Assembly: GCF_003369915.1 (NCBI RefSeq) | Contig: NW_022881614.1 | Coordinates: 7,337,001-7,401,000 of the forward strand | DNA: 64,000 nt | DNA from: Drosophila miranda | Taxonomy: Eukaryota; Arthropoda; Insecta; Diptera; Drosophilidae | Reading direction: 5' to 3' | Part shown: one piece after another, positions 47,301-58,861 of the stretch | Numbering within the stretch: position 1 is the first letter of the stretch | How the letters are laid out: each line of letters begins with the position of its first letter | Made by a program: the position numbers and the translations under genes | Notes under the pieces: generated by a model | Database searches by the model: none | What the model was told of the DNA's origin: nothing | The model's input: the letters and a program-made list of their open reading frames with translations, nothing else

Positions 47301-50300
47301 GTATCTTGCACCAACGTTCAGTACTGGCCTGCTGTTTGTTCACTTTATAAATTTTCTTCTACTAAAAACTCAAGTCTGTTCGGTTTGGTTCGGTTCGGTT
47401 TGTTCAGCGTACGTAGTACAGCCTTGCCTTTGGAATATCAAATACACTGAGTGAATGCCAGCCAACGAGCCACAGCCACAGAGCCAGAGCCAGAGCCATG
47501 AGAGGCCACAGGCAGAGCAGAGCAAAGCAAAGCAGCAGTACGAAGCACGGGTACGACGCAAACTCAGGCACTACCGAGTGTATCTGTATCTGTGTCTACA
47601 GTATCCGTGCACACCGTTTGCTGTATCTGTGTGTGTGTGCGGTGCTCAGAGCAGTTTTCGTCGCTCTATGTGCGAGGCAATCGACAAACACACACAGATC
47701 TGGCCTGGCTGGTCGACTACCGTTGTATGGGTGGGTGTATGTCTGTAGTAGAGCTGAAATTCGTTCGTTAAATGAACAGGCGGCAGATGGACGGAAGCCG
47801 GGTGCCCGGGACAGAGGCAGAGGCATCAGCAGCAGCAGCAGCAACAGCACCACCATCAGAGCCACAGAGCGCAGAGTCAGAGCATTGAATGTGGCCGCCT
47901 GCTTTTGCTTTGCCTTTGCCTTGCTTTCGTATCGTTTTGTATGGTATGTATGGCATGGCATGGTCTGCTTTGTACTACAAAATTTGATAGTTTAAGCCCT
48001 GGCATAAGGTGTACCAAGTATGAGAATATGTTGGTTAATGGATAATCTATCAGACCTCATTTCAAATTGGGGTACATTTTGATGGATTTTAATGAAATTT
48101 TAGTGAAACAGATGGGATATCCCTAAATATCACAATTATAACCATTTATATATCAAATGATATCTGCAAATATTAAGAAATACATGTTATGGGGTGGTTT
48201 GCCAATTAACTTCATCCCAAGCTAAATCAAAAAGATTTAAAAATGTTTGCCAAAAACATTTCCATATTTTAAGTTGTACCAAAACTTCCAATCTAGACAT
48301 TAAATCTTCTAATGCTAAAACCACAATTTGTAGATAAAAATACGACATTTGATTGGGCATCATTCAATCTGTACCTAATCAAACAAAATCCCAAGATATC
48401 TCAAAGATTCGTTTCAACCAAAGAATAGCGCACTTTCAGGTGCGACCAGAATCGTATGTTTTTCGTCTCCGTATGGACTCTATCTCGCTGTATACAGGCC
48501 CGCAGTACAGCCCAGTAGCAGAGGCCGCAGCGAAAATACGAACCGAGAAAAGCACCGAACGAACGAGAGTGTGTGGAGTGGATGTGGATTGGGCGGCGGC
48601 GACGGGCGGCCGTTGTACGTGTCGACACTGCTGTCGTACTATGTACGGGACTGAGTGTATGCATGTATCATTGTGTGTGCGACTGTATCTGTATCTACGC
48701 GAACAGACAGCCACAGAGAGCACAGAGCCTGAAATCAACGTTCCCCACTCGTTCGCCTGTAGGGTATATAAGGCAATGGGATATTGTGGACCTGAATGCG
48801 ACAGACCAGACCCGGTCTGTCTCATGTTGCCTGCCGGTTGGTGGTGCATTTTTTTTGGATAAGTGCCGGGCTGAACTGCTCATCGGATTAACCAGATTCC
48901 TTGTGCAACTTTAAATGACAAAACCGATCTTGAGCTAAGCATAATGTTGCAATTCAAACTCTACGGATTTGTATCATCTCGAATAGAATAGAAAACACAT
49001 TGAATCTGTCATAAAATTATCATGATATTCAATATATTATATTCATTACCGTTCACTTATCAAAGTATGTTATTGTATCTTTAATCTTTTACCATGGAAA
49101 AATTGTACTCATATTAAATGTTGTATCAACAATCAAATAAATCAAGTCGAATATGAATAGGTAATGATCTACACTTAGAAACATGGTAATATATTCAACC
49201 TCCAGTAGTAAACAGGAGAATCTTTTCTGAAATTTTAATCTTAAAGATTAATTTTATTGATCTGCTACAATAAATGCGATAAAAGATCCCATTTTGAAGA
49301 TCATTGACCTCTGCAAAAACAACCATTGAGGGGTTGCTTTCATTTAGAAAACACCTTTGAAATCCCTGCCAATGTTTCAGGATCCACTTAGCATAGCATT
49401 GCTAATCTGTTGCTTTGCTTGGACGTCTATTTTTTTGACAGTATAACTTTTTGCATGGGGCTTTGGCCCACAGTGCCAGTGGGTCGGTCGATTGTTATGG
49501 TTGTTTGTCGTCTCATTTCAGTCTTGCCTGTGTAGCAGCACACAGAGAGCCTTCCACTGCCGTAAAGCTAACGATGATATCGTGGTATGGTGGGGATGGT
49601 GGTATGGCATAGGAGATGCATGGGTTGCCTTTGGTGTAGGGTTCTACTGGGTTCGGGCTGACTGTGCGACTCTGTCTCTGGCTTTAGCTCTGCCTCTGTT
49701 CCTATGAGGAGGTGAGGGATACGGATAGGCTGCAGTCAGCAGTCGGGTACGCATGAGGCGTACTTTTCACAGGATGTGGATATAAGGCGCCTGCATACGT
49801 TCGTATGTACTGATGGAGTGTGTGCGTCAGCGACAGAGAGTATAGAAACAAAGTACAAAAGTGTAATGGGGCAACAATCAGATCGAGACATAAATGCTCT
49901 ATTGGGAGTATAGAGTATACGGCCAGAAGTATCCTGCAGATGATCCTTTAAACATACTGCCAGTATATACATACGTATACGGATCCTTTCATTAAATCTT
50001 TCAGTCATATAATTTAGATGGTACATTATTATATCTCCCAATCATTCAGTGGAAACTCATAAGTCATTCCATTCTGCCCGCCCCCCACTGGGATGTTCCA
50101 TAATTTGTATCTCCGTTTGGTCTTCAGAGTATAGACAAGTATAGACGGTCTAAGCTGGGTTGTGCATTCCTCAAACCATATCCTGTGCCTTTCCCTATCC
50201 TTTTTGTCGCATACTCTTGCGTACCCAGCTTAGTTTCTGTTTTTGCCTGGACATGGTCTGAATCTGGCACTTGGGCTTCATTTTGCCTGCAAATACATGG

Positions 50301-52560
50301 TTGCGTACGAGTACGAGTACGAGTATGTATGTTGATGGGATGGTCGAGTAGTTTGTACCTTTCATGGAACTGGATGTCTTGCCTTGGGTAAGTGAATGCT
50401 GCAGCTTACAGTGACACACACAGGCACAGCCGTGAAGTAGTACTCACAGCAGGATGCAGGCACAGGCAGAGACCGCGGACAGGGGACAGGGGCACTTGTT
50501 GTTGTCGGTTCCTTAACGTTGCATCTTTGCCGTCTGCCATTTGCCATTTGCCATTGGCGTCGTCTACTCAAATCAATATGCTTGCCATATGGGATCCAAT
50601 GTACTTGGCTTTGTGCGTTTACCGTTATGTTTTATTGGGTGTATTCTATAGCGTACATATGTTTATCGTTTTATCGAGTCTCTTTTTTGGATCATGTCAC
50701 AGTCCATGCGACAAGGATTCAGCGCGGAATCGTTTTTTCTACGGCTGGAAATTATTTGGTTTTCGAAACCTTTTAGAAACCACAAGGAATTTTCATATAC
50801 CAAAAACAGGTGGGGGTCGTGACCGACCTCCTGCAAACCAAAAGCTAAGGCCTGTACTTATCATGCGTTCCGTTCAATTTCTGTTTATATCTCGTCTCTA
50901 CCTTCGTCTCTCCATCCTCCTTGTTCGGTTCTCCCGAACAGCTGATGGCGATGGCAACGGTGATGATGTATAGGGAGGTGTGGAAGAGTTGTGTGCTCGC
51001 TAAATATTGTTGGATGGACGTGGACGGGTGGTGGGGGGTGAGGGTAGTGTTGCTATAGCTTCGGCGACTGACCAGCCATCCCGCAGCAGTCGAGTGTCCC
51101 CCCCTTTTGGCTCCACGAAAACCCCCACAAGCCCTCTCAAAGGCCAAGTTCAGTATCTTAAACACATTTCATGGGACCCATTGTTGTGCAGCATGTGGAG
51201 GCGGGTGCCGATGCGATGCTGATTCTGGTTGCTGACGAGGCGCGACTTGCAACAAGAGCAGCAAAAGCAACCAAAACACCAGGACGGACTTCTGCTGCCT
51301 ATGAGTCCCAATTACAAAGGGAGACGCGAAAGTGATGTCCCGCTTTAAAGACGTGTGTGTTTGTGGTGGTGTGCCCATGTGATTGTTGCAGATCCCATGG
51401 GTTAAAAGATAGGTTAATCGCTAAAAGGATTGATCTTATCTGGTTATTGATAAAGAAGCGCACATGCAGGGTATACAACTGTTCGGCTTCACCTTTAGTG
51501 AATCCCATTCTCTCTGTTAGGGTATACAAATGTTGCTAAAACCGCAAAAGATGATAAGCATGTGCTGGGCCATAAAATAACAGCAACTACAACAGGAGCA
51601 AAAACAACAACAACAACAGCTATGCGTTTCGCAGTCAGCAGTTCGTTGTCGCCTTGTCGTCCGGTTTCTCTCTTTTTTGAGAGTTTAATGAGCATATACA
51701 GAACGAACGCACACACTGAAACGCAAGTACTGCATATGTGTGTGTGTTAGTGTAGTTTGTATGTGATTCAAGCTTTTTGAAAAATTACAAAAATCTATCA
51801 TAAACATTGGAAAAACATAAAAACATGGTTTTAGCATGAAGTTTGATTTCCATTTCATTCAAATATGTAATTTCTACATGTATTTTACATTCATTTTACA
51901 TAAGGCACTCACACACGCACACACACAGAGCGTGGAGCGAGAAGGAAATGGACGACCACCGACTCTCTCTATATTTGCTGGCAGCGACGCCGACAGCGCA
52001 GCTGCGCTCTCAGTATTATATGCTTTTGCTTTTGCTGTGCTGTCTCTGCTTTTGCTTTCTCCCACTTGAGTTGTTTTTGCTTTTTCTGATTTTTGCCCCC
52101 GCAGCAGTAATCGCTCGTAAATGGGAACCAGTTAGAGCCGAGGGGACTGGAATCCGATTCTTAGGGGCTGCCAAATATGAAAGAATTAACCGCCCTTCCA
52201 AGAACTGTTTTTGTTTAGATTTGGATGCCGCTAATGTTAACAGCTGTTTATGAGAAGAGATTTCAAAGCGGAAAAAAGGGGCCGGAACTTTTTATACCCT
52301 TTCCATACGATATCGCGATATATTTCTTTACCGATCGTTTTGTGACAGCAGATGCAAAACTCATTAAATAATGAAGTACACAGAATTTTATTCAATAAAC
52401 AAGGTAAAACTTCCAAGAGTTCACGGAATTAAATTCAGTGGTAGACGTATGTAATAGTAAAACCTAAAACGAAATCACAACCTAAGTAGTAAATTATATT
52501 TAAGAAGTATCATAGATAACGATCTTATGATCATTCGGATATTTTGAAAAGGTGGTCGCA
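44337..52560. other. Noncoding interval between HmgZ and the MADF-BESS gene
   Basis: About 8.2 kb without a recognisable exon, tRNA or transposon. It holds simple-sequence patches: GAGCCA-like repeats near 47,470-47,500, AGC runs near 47,830, GT runs near 44,645 and 47,628, and GAGTAC repeats near 50,308-50,325. An open frame at 44,971-45,240 (89 codons, plus) contains a CxxC pair (SCSKC) but has no flanking exon evidence. The interval may contain enhancers or 5' untranslated exons. Confidence 0.45.
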
Positions 52561-53360
52561 TTAGTTAAAAATATTCATATCGCCCACATGTCCGTTGATC
52601 TTGAGACGTTCCATGGAGAGTATGTACTGGATCTTGGACTGCATGATCATGGAATTGGAGATTGGGATATTACGGAGCTGGGCCGCCACGCTCAAACCAA
52701 AGAACCTAAACTCGTCTTCGCCACGGATCTCGCTTCGGTCCGTGTGTGAGGATGGCATTATGCTGACCACAGGGACCTTCGGAAGAGACGGCGGTGGAGT
52801 GGGTGGCTGTTCAATTGGCATGGTCACGGGAAGGCTCCAGCTTGACCACTTCCTGCAGCTTAATGGGCTTCAGACGGTGAAGACGAACGGACATTCGCTT
52901 CAGTTGCGGCACATCCCTAGTATCGTGCTCGCTTTAACGGTAAAAGAAAGAGATTCTGGGTTAGGATACGGCTCTGTAGATGAGTGATCTGCAGGATCTA
53001 TAAATGTACCGTGTCTACGAACTCCGCCAGGAACTTGTGCAGTGGGGCGAACCAGGGTATCTTGGGCCGGTAGCGTCTAGGGTTCGATTTTATCTTCTTG
53101 AGCTCCTGATGATATCCGGTTCTTAGGTTCTTGATCTTTATTTTAACTCCCTGGATGGAAAGTCCGTTTTCCCCCCGATCGATATTGGCATTGATCCCGG
53201 CCATGATCCGCTTGTAGGCTGCGTTCCTCGCCCCTCTTAGGTAGGGCCTCTTGTTCCACAAGCAAGGCTCCCGACCGTAGAGCTCCACAAACTTGATGGT
53301 ACGCTCATCGGTGAATCGGAAGGGAAGTCCGCCCGTCGTCGCCACCGCCCGGCTGGTCAT
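52561..53360 (-). CDS. MADF-BESS domain protein, apparent frameshift
   Basis: Exon 1 (53,360-53,010, 117 codons) encodes a MADF domain: FTDERTIKFVELYGREPCLWN, then YKRIMAGIN, KIKNLRTGYHQELKKIKS and WFAPLHKFLAEF. This Myb/SANT-like fold binds DNA. The donor is gtacat. The best acceptor is after gcgag at 52,928, in a short intron of about 80 bp. Exon 2 encodes a basic linker, then a proline-rich stretch and a BESS motif (FFGLSVAAQLRNIPISNS...KIQYIL) for protein interaction, ending at 52,561. The linker frame ends at TGA (52,811-52,813). The BESS frame is open only from about 52,870, so the two halves are one base out of register at 52,813-52,869. A polyadenylation motif is at 52,387-52,392. Either a frameshift mutation, an assembly error or unrecognised splicing explains it. 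Confidence 0.75.
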
Positions 53361-55740
53361 CTCTCTGTGGTTTCACTGTATGCGCTATGCCGCCCCGTCG
53401 CCCCAACGAGCGCAAAACCTGATAACCTCTCTGGCGAAGCGCACTCGGCGAACTGTACAGCTTTTGCAATTTTTCTCGCTCTCTTGCGCTCTTGCGAAGT
53501 CAAGTTTCATGCTCTGTGCTAGCTTGCTTCTCCGTTTTGCTCTGGGTTCGGAATGCTGCAGTTAAAGCAAAAGCAAATATAATTCACGTGAGGTTTAAAG
53601 TTATATTGATCACACGTTTAAAACCGCTATTCGTAATTCAATTAAAGTGCCACTAACAAGCACTTTTGTTCGCGAAGCTGTATATTTTAAATCAGTCGAG
53701 CAGCTTTGAAACTTTTTGTTCCCACATTTGATCGTACAAAAAGTTCCTAATTTTTGTAAATTACTGTAAACAATAAATAAGGAAATATAAATTTGGAATT
53801 TAAAAATATATAAAACTGCAGCTGTAGATGAGCAAAGCGTAAGTTCCCTTTTTGAAAATGTTCCACTCTGATTAACTATTTTACCCTCCTTTGTTAAATA
53901 TCAAAGCATATAAAATACTTTTTGACAAGCTGTTGAATTTTTTCGACCGCTGTGCTTTTTGCTTTTTGCTGTCGCTGCGAGAGAGAGGCCATGCGCAAGA
54001 ATGAAGCTCTCCTAGAAGACGAGTCGTATTTGGCGTCTCTGCTAGTGCATTGCGGTTTTGGGTTCTCCACTACACCACAAATACATATGTACATATGTAT
54101 GTATCTAGTATATGCAACAATGGACTATTCTCCAAAAATTGTCGGTCCTAATAAACTAGTGAGAACTACTAAAAAATGATGACTCTCCTACTCTTTCAAG
54201 AAGATCGCTCATGTTCGTAAAACAGAGGAATAACAGTAGCTGCAAAAAGTTAACAGTTCCATAAGTTTGCAAAACATTTTCTTGGCCGCATTCAATAAAT
54301 TATAATGCCGTTTTTTCGAAACGAACCCAGCTGCGTACACAATTTTCCCCTAATTTGACGTCATGCAATCTGGGTGCATCGGAATGCAGTCGACCATCCT
54401 TCCATCCCGTCTCATTCCATGCTTTCCCAGGTACTCGAGGAATAGTTTGTATTTCTTTCCCTTGCCACGTCCTATTCCTTTTCGATCCCGACCGTGGACC
54501 CCCGACTATTGTGAACTTTCAACGGCGCGTGACATCGTTATCCTTTGTGCGCGAGGGACACAAGGAAAAACTGCAGCGACAGTTTCAGCATCCATTTTCC
54601 TTCTTGTCTTTTGTTGCGCCTTCTTTATGTTCTTTATGATTTTATGGTGGAAAAATGCCTCCCAGCATCTGCCGATGGCTGGCCGAAATCTGGAGTCAGG
54701 CCCTTGCACCTATAAACGGTGAATTTGTTAGCTAATATGATTTTTCCGATAAGATATAGTCGAGCACTTATTCGATCTAGATTGGAAGTCACGTACATAT
54801 GTAAAACACTAGAAGTGTTTTTATGCCTGACTTCAAGCTGGCTGCTATGACATACGAAAATAAAAAAAAGTACCGTACCAAAATAATACATTTTTTTTAA
54901 AAATTGTATTTATATATTGAATGCGTATACATTTTTTGCGCCATTTTTTAAAAACGACCCTCGGCCGTATCTCTTCTGTGTGTGTACCAGAGAGAGCGAC
55001 CGAAGCAAGGCTATGTATGGGACGACGACTAATCCAAACGGCTGGGTGTATGTGTAGAAGAAAATAATTGAGATTGGTTATAATTTCGGCATGATTTTAT
55101 GGGAAAAATGCTCTCTGCTTTGCATTTTCACTGGGATTTGCCATATTACGTATATTAATGCATCCATCGCGTTTTATTTGTTTTTACATTGCCATTTATC
55201 ATGTTCCCTTTTGCGTTTGAAATTCTCCACTACTCTCTCACCAACATAAACGCACTTTCACATGCAGCCGGTGTGCACACGTCGCTGCCAGCGTCGCTGT
55301 CGCTACCAGCGTCGCCGCCGCCATTTTCCTTTTGTTTTTACTCGGCATTTGCGCTTCCCTTTTCATTCGCCGGTTGCAGAGCGTGCGAGAGCGAGAGAGC
55401 AACAGCACAAAAAAGAGAGCGCGTTTCTCTCTCAATCTCTGATTTCCTTGCAGATACATATGTTTGTTTTGTTTTTTCTCAACAAATCAAATAAAATTCA
55501 ATAGTTTCAAAAGGTTGTATTAAAAAGTGAATTTTTGTTCAACGACGTCACAAATCCAGCGACGCGAACGACGGCGTCCCCTCTCTTTGTCTCTCAAACC
55601 ATCTGCCGACGCATATATTTTTGCACCTCTGCCAACGTCTACGTCGACTGAGGCAGCGCCTGCTGCTTCGGCGGCCGCCTTCGCCCTGACTGGCGCGACG
55701 GCACCTCGTTCAGTTCGAAAGAAACGACAGAGGTTGGTAA
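53361..55740. other. Noncoding interval upstream of HmgD
   Basis: No recognisable coding exon. 55,240-55,740 is rich in short GC-rich repeats and ends in a possible untranslated exon with initiator-like gttcagttc (about 55,709) and a donor-like ttg|gtaaac at 55,736/55,737. This may be an HmgD 5' exon. The predicted short proteins here are low-complexity and not supported. Confidence 0.4.
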
Positions 55741-56138
55741 ACGTTGTCTGAAGGAAAAATATTAAATAATTTAAAGAGAAACACATTAATAGTGTCGGTT
55801 AAAGTTTACCCCAAGTGCCTGATACTGTTGTGCATTAAAATTCGTCTGTATTCTGTTTGCTAAAGCAGAGGCCTCAAGAGACGCGCTTCCCAGTTATTTT
55901 TCTGCTTTATCATTCCGCTCTGCTCTAAAGTTAATACCTTAACGCTTTGTCTGAAGGAAAATATTAAATAATTTAAAGAGAAATTCATAAATAGTGCGGT
56001 TAAAGATACCGAAAGTGCCTGATACTGTTGTGCATTAAAATACGTCTGTATTCTGCCTGAAAAAGCAAAGGCCTCAAGAGACGCGCTGCCCAGCTATTTT
56101 TCTGCTTTATTATTCCTCTTTGCCCTAAAGTTTATACC
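55741..56138. repeat. Tandem duplication of about 198 bp upstream of HmgD
   Basis: Two direct copies, 55,741-55,938 and 55,942-56,138, sharing gtctgaaggaaaa, gtgcctgatactgttgtgc and cctcaagagacgcgct. They are diverged by scattered changes (roughly one base in ten by eye), so the duplication is older than the HmgZ one. It lies in the presumed 5' intron of HmgD. Confidence 0.85.
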
Positions 56139-56897
56139 AAATAGATTTTCGTTTTCGGTTTGCCAATCACTTTTATGGCTCTTTTCCTAGAAAAAATGCT
56201 TATTTTCATAAAAAAATGTATCACACTTTGCCCAGGTTTTCCCTTTGCCAATCCTCTTCGTTGCGTTGCTTTGGTGAGCCTGTACCGGGCCCATCGCTAT
56301 GGCTGCTTTCTGCAACACTTTCTATACAGAAAAAGCAAAGTGTTGCCATTCCGTTCCGTTTTGTACTCGCTGTTTCGCAGATTGCTCTCTGGCTATCTTT
56401 GCGGGGGGGAAAATAATATCAAGTGTCTGAGAATTGCCTAGGCTTGGAAACATCTTTAATATTGTAAAACTTCAATTAATATTCGTATTAATTATTAAGT
56501 GGCGCGCGCTGTATAAACAGAAACATACTAGCCAAACATGTCAGAGCGCGCGCGCGCGCATTTTTTCTGAGCGTCAGCGTTGACGCGGGCAGAAGCAGCA
56601 GGAGTATTGCCGTCTCTTTTGGGTCGCCATTGATTGGGTCTCTCTGTGCTGGTGGTGGCTTCGCTCTCTGCTCTCGCCTTAGCGTTTCGGTACAATAACA
56701 TGGCGCGCGCTTGGAAAAAATGTGCTGTTTCGAAGAACATTTCAAATTGCATTTTTACTACAGTCTTAGTTCCTTTTATTTATCCTTTTATTTCTTTTGT
56801 ATACTTACTTTTTGTTCTCTTCTTTTCAGCTTGAAGCAAGCATAAAATAGTTGTATTACTTCTTAATAAATAGTAACAGAAAAAACACAAAATTATT

Positions 56898-57300
56898 ATG
56901 GCCGATAAACCAAAACGTCCCCTCTCCGCCTACATGCTGTGGCTGAATAGTGCCCGCGAAGGCATTAAGCGCGAGAGTCCCGGCATCAAGGTCACCGAGG
57001 TAGCCAAGCGCGGTGGAGAATTATGGAGAGCCATGAAGGACAAGTCGGTGAGTACACCGAAAGCTAAAATATCATTGGGGAAATCGGTAATAAAATATTC
57101 TTTGATTTCTGCAGGAGTGGGAGGCCAAGGCTGCCAAGGCTAAGGATGATTATGATCGTGCCGTCAAGGACTTTGAGGCCAATGGTGGCAATAACTCTGC
57201 CAATGGCAATGCCAAGAAACGCTCGAAGCCCGCGAAAAAACCCGCCAAGAAGACCAAGAAGGACGACTCTGACGATGATGATGATGACGAGAGCGAGTAG
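56898..57300 (+). CDS. HmgD: HMG-box chromatin protein HmgD
   Basis: Two coding exons, 56,898-57,047 (50 codons) and 57,115-57,300, with a 67-bp intron (donor gtgagt, acceptor tttctgcag). The product is 111 residues: one HMG box (KPKRPLSAYMLWLNSAREGI, then KRGGELWRAMKDKSEWEAKA), a basic AKK-rich region and an acidic DSDDDDDDESE tail. The LNSARE and GIKVTEVAKRGGELWRAMKDK signatures match Drosophila HmgD, an abundant early-embryonic chromatin protein that can substitute for linker histone. The leader exon probably starts at 56,830 after a strong acceptor (ctcttcttttcag), implying a 5' untranslated intron. A polyadenylation motif is at 57,763-57,768. HmgZ lies on the opposite strand and shares the intron position, as expected of paralogues. 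Confidence 0.96.
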
Positions 57301-58861
57301 GATGGCTCTTTCGAGGACTGTCTTGCATTCACCATCAGTTATCCATCACCAGTCACACAACAAAACACTACAGCATCAGTGGATCGAAGATTTTACCTGC
57401 AAAACGAACACCACACATTATGCAGTCGCTTCACTAACATTATAATAGAGCAAAAACACAATCGATACATCAGAAAACCAACACCAAACTGCATCGACTG
57501 TTGCAGTTGCCGGCATCGGCAGGAGGGAGAGCCAATCAACCAGAAATAAGAAAAATTGTATTTATACATAAAAATTTAAGTTTTAGTAGTTGTTTCTTTT
57601 ATAATGATCTATACACAAAGAGAGATAGATGAAACGAAAAGTAGGGGGAAGCACAGCACCTTAAAGATGTTTCTCCCAAGCGATCTCTTCTGCGGCGAGG
57701 AGAAGTAAATTATCTTGCGTATGAAAATTGTAAAGGAAAAACGATCAAATAATTCCATTAAAAATAAAAATATGAAAACAAGTTATACAAGTGTTCCCCC
57801 GGTGGATGTTTTCGATTAGATGCAGGGCTCCAGAGAGTTAAGATTAGAGATCCACACTACACACACAAAGAACACGCCGCAAATGAAACAAACGAAATAT
57901 CGCTCAGGTCTTTTCGTCATTTTGCATTAAACTTTAATAATGTTTAAACGTCTTGTTATGTAAAAAGATGTGTAGTCGAAGAAGCAGAGGGTAGAGGATG
58001 AGTTTGTGGAGAAAGCAGATGTAATTGCATTTAATCGGTAGATTTAATTGATAATTATACATATAATTTAATGAGAAACGAAACCAACAAAATAAATCAA
58101 GAAATACATTTTTTAAATGCGTTAAATATGGGTTCGTGCCCCTCGACTGTTTCTTTTTTGGCTGGCCTGGCCTGGCCTGGCTGGGTCTTCCACATCCGCT
58201 TCTTCCCCCCCATAAAATTAACTAGACGAAAAGTGAGCAATCCATTTGTATTAACCTCTTGTTTATTTTAAATATCAATACGAATTCAATGGATTTGCTC
58301 CGTTTCAGTTGGGATTTAGTTCTATATATTTATCTATATATATCTAATGGGTTAGCACCCCAAATACCTTTAGAGAACTTGTCTTCACTTTGGGATTATC
58401 AATGGTTAACAAATCTAAAACACAACCCTACAAACAATATCTATCAACTCAGTGCAATGGATGATGATGCACTGCTGGGTTGGGTTTGGTGAAACATACG
58501 CAGATAAAAGCTTAAATTTATTATGGTGTATATTGATTGGGCAGGCACTCTCCTTTCCAGATATTGGTAATTAAGTTAAGGAGTCCTTTGTTTTTTTTTT
58601 CAGTTTTCCACGGTGGACAAACAGAGAAGGTGTTGCGCTTATTTTATTTTAGAGCTTAAACTACGAATTATGGCGAACAAAAAAACAAAGTCTCTCTCAG
58701 AGCCAATCCACAAAAAGTGAAACAAATAGGGTATGAACGAAAGAAGCTGTTCCAAGGGGTGTCCAGTGGGTGAGTCTGTGCCATTTTCCACATTTTCCTT
58801 GTGGTCCGAAGCACCATACGGAGAGCGGCATTGAGAGCAGCCCTGCCCCCGCCTTGTCCCT
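57301..58861. other. 3' regions of HmgD and Mff
   Basis: Convergent 3' ends. HmgD has an AATAAA at 57,763-57,768. For Mff the minus strand has AATAAA at 58,643-58,648, about 215 bases past its stop. A run of cctgg repeats lies at 58,159-58,180. No other gene seen. Confidence 0.6.

Noticed and set aside
47370-48000. Ser/Gln/Glu-rich predicted proteins
   Set aside because: They come from GAGCCA, AGC and GT simple repeats read in several frames.
52816-52858. A 43-bp GT..AG segment that would restore the MADF-BESS frame as an intron
   Set aside because: Shorter than normal Drosophila introns and without a pyrimidine tract; a frameshift or another splice choice is more likely.
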